In this document: piece after piece, positions 57,362 to 64,000 of the stretch | Position numbering within the stretch: the stretch's first letter is position 1 | Layout: every line of letters starts with the position of its first letter | NCBI GenBank assembly: GCA_036245805.1 | Contig: BTRK01000002.1 | Coordinates: 26,095,067-26,159,066 of the forward strand | From: Pristionchus mayeri | Lineage: Eukaryota > Nematoda > Chromadorea > Rhabditida > Neodiplogasteridae | Reading direction: 5' to 3' | Length of the DNA stretch: 64,000 nt | Notes under the pieces: generated by a model | What the model was told of the DNA's origin: nothing | Database searches by the model: none | The model's input: the letters and a program-made list of their open reading frames with translations, nothing else | Position numbers and translations under genes: made by a program

Positions 57362-60300
57362 ATGCCATCAACACTCTCCATTCTCATGGCTGGCTCTCGT
57401 CTCGGAGAGAAGGGAGGAGAGCAGAAAGAGGAGGGGAATAAGAAATGTCAGTCCATTTGCTTCTTATTTAAAGGTGATCAAACAATAGCTACTATTTGTA
57501 TATATATATTTATGCTATTTCGTACGAAATAACGTGTGATAACATTAAAAATAGAACTGGAAAATTAATGACGATGAGAATCACTGGTTAATGACTGGAT
57601 AAAAGGGTCATGAAGTCAGGAGGACCTATTCAGGGGAACTGGTTTCATTCTCGGTATTTACTAAAAGCCTTGCCGCTCTTGGAAAGAAGCTATTGTGTCT
57701 GTAGTTATGATTCGATCCAGGGTTGTTGAAGTTCATGCCGTTTCGCGTGTGGTAAATTTTGAAATAATGTTGTTTTTTTATTTGTGGCAATATTGCCGAA
57801 GAACGCTTCTCTCCCCGCTGAAAGGGGCCCGTTCTCCATAGATTCATTGATCATTGGTACGCAGGGATCCTCTTGTATGTGCAATCATCGTAGATCTTAA
57901 CTTGGTAATTCTGATCATTATCTTCAGCGCCTCTCCGTGTGTGTTCATGGCCAGATGAGCTGGAGGGCAATTGCATCCTCTCCGTAGATGGAACGGAAGT
58001 GCACGTGAATAAGACGGTGAGGAGGGGGGGGAATGCGGAGGGACATAATTGAAGTAATATCTGGGAAACTACAGATGATTATTTAGAGCATTGAAACAAA
58101 AGTAGGGATCGAATTGTTGAAATCCTGCCAATTTTAGACTTGATGGATTGTCTGTCGAACGATGTAGTGTAGCAAAGCCTTTCACCAAGATGAAATAACA
58201 ACAACCTTTCAGTACCTCTCGATGCACTCTCCCATCTTCCATCGTATGTTCTACGGCGACTACCTAGAACGAGCGAGCGGTCGATACGAGGTACTGGATA
58301 CCGTATTCCGTCATCAAGAAATCTCCGTGATTAGGTAAACGAAGTTCACGCAGATGCCTTCATCGACATGCTTCGAGTGATTCTCCCGTCGAGGAAGCCA
58401 ATCGATGGTGAGTAGAATCGGTAACAAATTGATACGTGAGATACTGCCAAACTTCCTCAAAGAGTGTTCTTGCTTACTCCATTTAGCTGAAAAAAATGTG
58501 TATTTATGTTCCGTAGCTGTTCTCGATTTTTGTTGATGACGAACGGTTGATGTGCAGAAAAGGAAATAATTATTTGCAGAGAAGAACGTGGAATCTCTCC
58601 TGGTGATTGCAGATCGATTCATGATGGACCATCTCAGGGCGTAAGTGGTTGATCTGTGAATCTGAGATCTATCTTCCTTTTTTTCAGTGAGTGCATCTCC
58701 TTCCTCTGCTCTGACACGGAGGCTGCCAAGTCCATTTCGTGTGTCATCCTTATCGTACTCGCCTTCCGATACGGAATCGATGAGCTCAAGGTACGGTAAT
58801 CCTAGTACGATAACTGAATGAATCACGAATCTGCTATGTTTACTTGATTATTGTCCAAGGTCCATGTATCTATTAGGTTGGTGCATAAGTTTTTTTTCCA
58901 ATTTTGGAAGTGAAGTTCAAAGCCACCTATGAAGCGTACTTCCAATCGTATCAGTACAAATCTATAGCATAATGTACGGGTATAGTTCACGCTTATTATG
59001 ATATGTCCGAATTGTATCCTGCTTTTAAATCATACAAGAAATCGAACGTTATCAACAAGTTAATTTCTCAAACAAATATTGAAAAACTTGGACTCGTTAT
59101 TTTTTGAAGGAAAAATTGATTGGGCATCTTCAAATACATTATTGAGAAGCCCCTTGAATGCGCTTTCAAAAAAGTTGTTGAAATCGGTGCTAGCTTAATG
59201 AATCACAGAATTAGGGAATGACTAATCATGCAACCTGGAAAGAAATCCCATGTGAGATCCCATTTTTCCTAACTTATGTGCTATAGAGATTGGCTTGCAT
59301 ATAGGGGCGCTTTAATCTTACACTATGGGGCTACTATAACAGTAGTGGGAATTGAGACCTCGCCTCATCCTCTGCTCAAAAATGAGATTTCTCGAAAATC
59401 TGAATGTTGTTCTTTCCGATCAAAATTTTCACTTGTGTTGATGATTTGTAAAGTCCATTTTCTGAATGCGCATGAATACCTTCACTATGTGAAGCTATTG
59501 AGTAATAGATCAAGTGTAGCTGATGCTAACAAACACAAAAAAGTGGGACCTCTATCCATCATCTAATCAGGAAGCTTTGAAATACACTGATTTGGATTTA
59601 CAAATCGTATAATAAACATGTTGATGACTGCAGCTTTTGATTGCAATAATGCATGTCCACAATAACGCATTTATAAACTCCTCGTGAAAGAAACGTTATG
59701 CTGAAATAGGTGTGGTTTCGATAAGGTAATCTGACCAGAGAAGCCAAAGAAGATAACGCTCCTAACAACGCTCTGAGACCGAAGATGCCAATCCCCTCCA
59801 CACCGAAGTCACCCTCCTGCAGGACCATTGTGCCTGACGTCAGGATAAATATGATATAATATGATATGAGAATATCTGTGTGGAAGTGCAATAAAAATAA
59901 CAGATTTTGGTCATGACGAACTGAACCCAACAGTGACATGAGCACCGATTGTGAGCAGGTCTTTTGCGTCAAACCCGATTCACATGTAAATTTGCAATGC
60001 GCGTTCATCACACGTCACGATAGTGTTGATGATTTCTCCCAGTCACGACATACTGGAAAGCTATGCTCTGTTAAAGTCATATAGAAATTCGTACTCGCAC
60101 GGTATTATGCCCTGTGTAAATGGAGCAAACACTCGATGCACGCGTGGTGTGCCTCATGGTGTGGTTGCATCGGCGGGAAGTCGAACCCGCGACATTTGCG
60201 TGCTAGCCCCGCCTCAATCGACTGAGCAAAATGGGGTTGTGAGGAGGGCTAAGATTTCCATGATCTAGTGCTAGCTCCCCCTCCTTTGCTTTGCGCAGTT

Positions 60301-62255
60301 TACACCACCTATGTATCTGCGCGTTTCAAGACACGTTCCCTCACGATGGTTGCGTAGAATTCCTCGCCATATTCACAATACAATTGTCTACTGTTGTATT
60401 CCCCCTTCATCTGTGTTGGTGATCTGTGAATAGACAGTAACAACAATTTTCAACAACAAGGAACAACAATTACGCTTCAATATCGACAATGTATCGAGAC
60501 AACAACTCTATCCGATCAACATCGATCAACAAGTTAACAACTTAGTGCTGCTTCTTCCTGAAAGAGCATCCCTCGATCAGATGAGCCTTGCCTCCAGTGG
60601 GCTGGCACAGGACGGTGTTCCAACCGACGCATATGACGACGGTCTGTGCATGCCTGAAAGAACGTAGTCAAATTAGAGCACACATGTCTAAAATACATCT
60701 AGATTTTTCTGTTTACAGGAAACCCTCCGATAGGTTCAACGAGGTTTTATTTACAAGATGTGAAAGGCGAACGGAATACGACAGACGCTGAGATTAGGTT
60801 TATTTTTTCCATAACGCGTGGAACGCTAGTCTCTTACAAACACACAACATACCTGAACACGGTGGTAATCTTGTAGCAGCCAGGACATTTGACGTCCACG
60901 AAGAACGAGTTAGGGTGCTGAACAAGTCTCTTCAGCTTGCACTTCTGGCGCTCTTTCTCGAGATCAGGGTGCAGAAGATCACGTGCGAGAGGCATCTTGT
61001 TGACCAGTCGAGCGATTGGGCTGAAATAATAGAAAATCACCTTCTTTAAGTACACGAAATTGACACATTGTTGCGCAATATTGCGAAATAGAGCAAAGCG
61101 TAACGAGTTGTTTACGCTCGGTAAACAATGCGCGTGCGCTCCAGCTGCATCGCAAAGTTACAAATATAATAAAAATCTGAAAATAAATTTAAACAATAGG
61201 AAAATAGTTGAAAAATACGCACCGGTTTCCTGTCGGGCTGCATCTTCCGTCGATCGGCGCTCATTACCCTCGCAGCTTTCGGATGTAGCCTGACAGAACA
61301 CTTTATCATGATTCAAAACAAGGAAAATACACAATCGATACACATTTAACCAAGAAATCGATAAAAAATGGAGGGTCCTTCCCCAAAAATGCAGGTACAG
61401 TAATCCTGAAATGTTGTCAGGTATTTCCGTGTAAGAGCTGCATAACAGCTGTCATAATCCGGCTAGGCAGAGCTAAACTGATTTTGATTTTGCACGGTCT
61501 CTGTTGTGGTCATAATACTGTGCTCGAGGCATCTTTGAGTTCGGACTATGGCCACAAGGCGCTATCAATAGGTCTGTACTAGAGTGCGCTAAAGAGAGTA
61601 TTCATACACTCATAATATGTGGGGGCTAAGATGAAAATCAATTAGATGTAAAGACCAGAAAATGTGAAAACCTTCACTAGTTGAAATTGGAAAAAACTTA
61701 TGCACCAGCTGATATAACTGAATACTGAAATAAAACAAGGTGTGACGGGTGAAATGTGTTGCAGGCACGAGTGAGTGCTCGTCTCTTCACGCAGGAGAGC
61801 ATCACCAATCTCCGGTTCGTTCTTTTCATTGATTGCTTTTATTATTTTATTTTTGGTCTAAATTTATGAGCTACAGCACATCAGATTTTCAATTGTCTCT
61901 TACGATGTGACAGAAGGTGAAAGCCTACTTAAGAATATCTAACAGGAGACTAGCAAGACTAGCCAACCCTCTGTGGTTCTCTTCAGTCACTGCCCTCGCT
62001 TCGACGAGATCAACGACGAGGCACGAGCCTGGCTCTTCAATCTCATCATCGCCCGTCCCGCTTCCCACTCCATGAAGAGGGTATGCAAACTATGATCGAC
62101 TCCTTTGCCATTGAAATACGGGATGAGGGGCGAAACATTTTCAAAAATACATTTTCACATTATTAATGGTCAATTATCGATTGCAGGTGTTGTGCAACGA
62201 TCGATGCCGTCAGTTCGACTGCTCTGGCCGTTGCACGGTTTGCGGCAACTTGTGA
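57362..62255 (+). CDS. BTB/POZ domain protein, copy 2
   Basis: Exons: 57362-57446 ([17 protein letters not shown]), 57928-58016, 58213-58290, 58335-58407, 58580-58640, 58688-58790, 61765-about 61815, 61987-62080 and 62187-62255 (stop TGA 62253-62255). BTB blocks: [68 protein letters not shown]. The C-terminus [17 protein letters not shown] and [22 protein letters not shown] parallels copy 1 and may bind zinc. The exon after 58790 lies 3 kb further on, because a TA-flanked element (58873-61712) sits in that intron. No damage is seen in the exons themselves. Likely role, as for copy 1: protein-protein adaptor. Confidence 0.75.
60164..60236 (-). repeat. tRNA-like sequence (SINE-like), copy 4
   Basis: The minus strand reads TTGCTCAGTCGATTGAGGC (D-arm-like) and GTCGCGGGTTCGACTTCCCG (T-arm-like, good stem). 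The acceptor ends do not pair well. It lies inside the 58873-61712 element. Confidence 0.45.
60542..60995 (-). CDS. rps-27: 40S ribosomal protein S27 (RPS27/eS27), 84 residues
   Basis: Exon 1 is 60853-60995 (ATG 60993-60995; [18 protein letters not shown]) and exon 2 is 60542-60653 (stop TAA 60542-60544). They join in phase to 84 residues, the normal length for eS27. Core blocks [20 protein letters not shown] and [19 protein letters not shown] are conserved. eS27 is a small-subunit protein with a C4 zinc finger, KCPGC plus CVGC. Here the second pair reads ICVGWN, so the fourth zinc ligand is Trp (codon TGG). It lies antisense in the big intron of BTB copy 2, inside the TA-flanked element. A further 5' exon may exist near 61230-61250. 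The frame is intact, so it is either an expressed variant paralogue or a recent non-functional copy. Confidence 0.85.
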
Positions 62256-62639
62256 AGAGTAGGGCAGTCTACCGTATCCCCCTTAACCCACCCTAATCGT
62301 TTCATGTACCATGCCTTTACAAGTATCTTTTCGATCGATTTGCCAATTCTTAGTTATGTCTCGATCGATCCTTCAATTACTTTTTACCTCATTTTCTCCG
62401 ATTTCCACTGTATTGCATGTAATCACCCTTTCGCATCGAATGCACGTTTTAGAAGTCAATTTCAAATGTATTATATCGTACCTAGTGCATATTTATCACC
62501 AATGCCATCTCGTTAGCACAATACCCTTATCCCTCGTTGAGTTGTGAACTCATATTCGTAGTATTATTCAGTCAAGGTGTCCATCAGTTGTTTCGTATAA
62601 ATGACTAGATGGTGCAATCATAGTTAGGGAGGGTGTTGC
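62256..62639. other. spacer before the satellite
   Basis: 3' UTR and AT-rich sequence of the BTB gene; nothing else is seen. Confidence 0.35.
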
Positions 62640-64000
62640 AAAGATTAGCCAGGAAATGGACTGCTGTGCTAGCTCAGGCTTGGCAGATCACTCGTACTCA
62701 ACATCACGAGTGAACTGGTAAGCCTGCGAGAGCTTTCTAGCAGTTGCAAGAAGGGAGAGATGGGGAACAAGGAGTAGGGAATTTGCTACGATGATTGTCT
62801 CCGAGATAAACCGAGATAGCGCAGGCTCGGCATGCCACCCGTATTCAACTTCACGAGTAACCTGGTAAGCTTACGAGAGCACTGAAGCAGTTGAAAGAAG
62901 GGAGAGGGAGGGTGTTTGGATGATTGCCTAGGAATGGGCTGCTGTGCTATCTCAGGTTTGGCAGATCACTCGTGCTCAACATCACGAGTGAACTGGTAAG
63001 CCTGCGAGAGCTTTCTAGCAGATGCAAGAAGGGAGGGGTAAGGAGAGAGTAGGGAATTTGCTACGATGATTGTCTCCGAGATAAACCGAGATAGCGCAGG
63101 CTCGGCATGCCACCCGTATTCAACTTCACGAGTAAACTGGTAAGCTTACGAGAGCACTGAAGCAGTTGAAAGAAGGGAGAGGGAGGGTGTTTGGATGATT
63201 GCCTAGGAATGGGCTGCTGTGCTATCTCAGGTTTGGCAGATCACTCGTGCTCAACATCACGAGTGAACTGGTAAGCCTGCGAGAGTTTTCTAGCAGATGC
63301 AAGAAGGGAGGGGTAAGGAGAGAGTAGGGAATTTGCTACGATGATTGTCTCCGAGATAAACCGAGATAGCGCAGGCTCGGCATGCCACCCGTATTCAACT
63401 TCACGAGTAAACTGGTAAGCTTACGAGAGCACTGAAGCAGTTGAAAGAAGGGAGAGGGAGGGTGTTTGGATGATTGCCTAGGAATGGGCTGCTGTGCTAT
63501 CTCAGGTTTGGCAGATCACTCGTGCTCAACATCACGAGTGAACTGGTAAGCCTGCGAGAGCTTTCTAGCAGATGCAAGAAGGGAGGGGTAAGGAGAGAGT
63601 AGGGAATTTGCTACGATGATTGTCTCCGAGATAAACCGAGATAGCGCAGGCTCGGCATGCCACCCGTATTCAACTTCACGAGTAACCTGGTAAGCTTACG
63701 AGAGCACTGAAGCAGTTGAAAGAAGGGAGAGGGAGGGTGTGTTTGGATGATTGCCTAGGAATGGGCTGCTGTGCTATCTCAGGTTTGGCAGATCACTCGT
63801 GCTCAACATCACGAGTGAACTGGTAAGCCTGCGAGAGCTTTCTAGCAGATGCAAGAAGGGAGGGGTAAGGAGAGAGTAGGGAATTTGCTACGATGATTGT
63901 CTCCGAGATAAACCGAGATAGCGCAGGCTCGGCATGCCACCCGTATTCAACTTCACGAGTAACCTGGTAAGCTTACGAGAGCACTGAAGCAGTTGAAAGA
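62640..64000. repeat. 275-bp satellite, about five units, running off the window
   Basis: Units begin near 62645, 62922, 63197, 63472 and 63749 (GATTGCCTAGGAATGGGCTG). Each unit is made of two related half-units of about 137 bases. One contains GGTTTGGCAGATCACTCG and the other GGCTCGGCATGCCACCCG, both followed by (A)ACATCACGAGTGAACTGGTAAGC-like sequence. The first unit is the most diverged. The array continues past the window end. Confidence 0.95.

Larger units (their letters stand above)
58873..61712. mobile_element. 2.84-kb TA-flanked element enclosing RPS27
   Basis: Left end TTAGGTTGGTGCATAAG (58873), right end complementary (CTTATGCACCAGCTGA, to 61712), each next to TA. About 160 bases at the left and 215 at the right are homologous to the two halves of the 314-bp MITE at 31421-31734. 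The element therefore looks like that MITE with about 2.46 kb in the middle (about 59035-61495). No transposase is recognised inside. Confidence 0.75.

Noticed and set aside
59598..60011. Minus-strand membrane-protein-like frame ([22 protein letters not shown])
   Set aside because: It looks somewhat coding, but no splice partner, start or family could be supported.
1..64000. CRISPR arrays, bacterial operons or prophage
   Set aside because: Spliced genes, nematode protein families and eukaryotic transposons throughout; the direct repeats present are satellites and tandem repeats without spacers.

Overview
The window looks like nuclear DNA of a nematode, most likely a free-living rhabditid or diplogastrid of the Pristionchus kind. 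Genes are cut into many short exons. The recognisable proteins are metazoan or nematode types: a CDV3-like protein, acireductone dioxygenase, DDI1, DOP1/PAD-1, MATH-less nematode BTB proteins and ribosomal protein S27. Introns and spacers are packed with foldback elements, MITEs and GAGAG-rich sequence, and the short motif TACGGTA/TACCGTA recurs. The genus is an inference; no search was possible. Exon borders were placed by hand from GT/AG sites, reading phase and similarity, so individual borders may be off.

Left part (1-22 kb). The 3' end of an unrecognised gene (about 700-3010) is followed by a decayed CDV3-like gene (3886-5458), a 1.7-kb palindrome, a minus-strand gene fragment, and an intact small gene of unknown family whose intron holds a 1.9-kb palindrome (8547-11754). 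Next comes a clean five-exon acireductone dioxygenase gene on the minus strand (12661-15257) that has lost every metal ligand. After about 4 kb of low-complexity spacer comes a minus-strand DDI1-type aspartyl protease gene (19580-21691).

Middle (22.7-45 kb). A second DDI1-type gene runs the other way, with UBL exons at 22675-23428, linker and protease exons at 37.3-39.4 kb, and UBA exons at 44.5-44.9 kb. The 14-kb gap between its UBL and linker exons holds a LINE remnant that was cut in two by a 12,512-bp terminal-inverted-repeat element (24149-36660, 4-bp duplication TTAG). That element carries a multi-exon THAP-domain gene with a Kolobok-like DDE transposase core. It also carries a captured, internally deleted 5' part of a DOP1/PAD-1 gene. 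I consider this the most interesting object in the window. Further right in the same host gene lie another foldback element and a dead Tc1/mariner-like element with a LINE stub inside it.

Right part (45-64 kb). There is a glutamate-rich gene built from repeated exons, a FLYWCH-like gene with a C-terminal cysteine cluster, a 564-codon intronless ORF of probable mobile origin, and two tandem BTB genes. A 3-kb intron of the second BTB gene contains a TA-flanked 2.84-kb element that holds an antisense RPS27 gene with a zinc-ligand change (Cys to Trp). The window ends in a 275-bp satellite made of two alternating half-units.

The common thread is that mobile DNA repeatedly sits in introns, and in two cases apparently carries copies of host genes.
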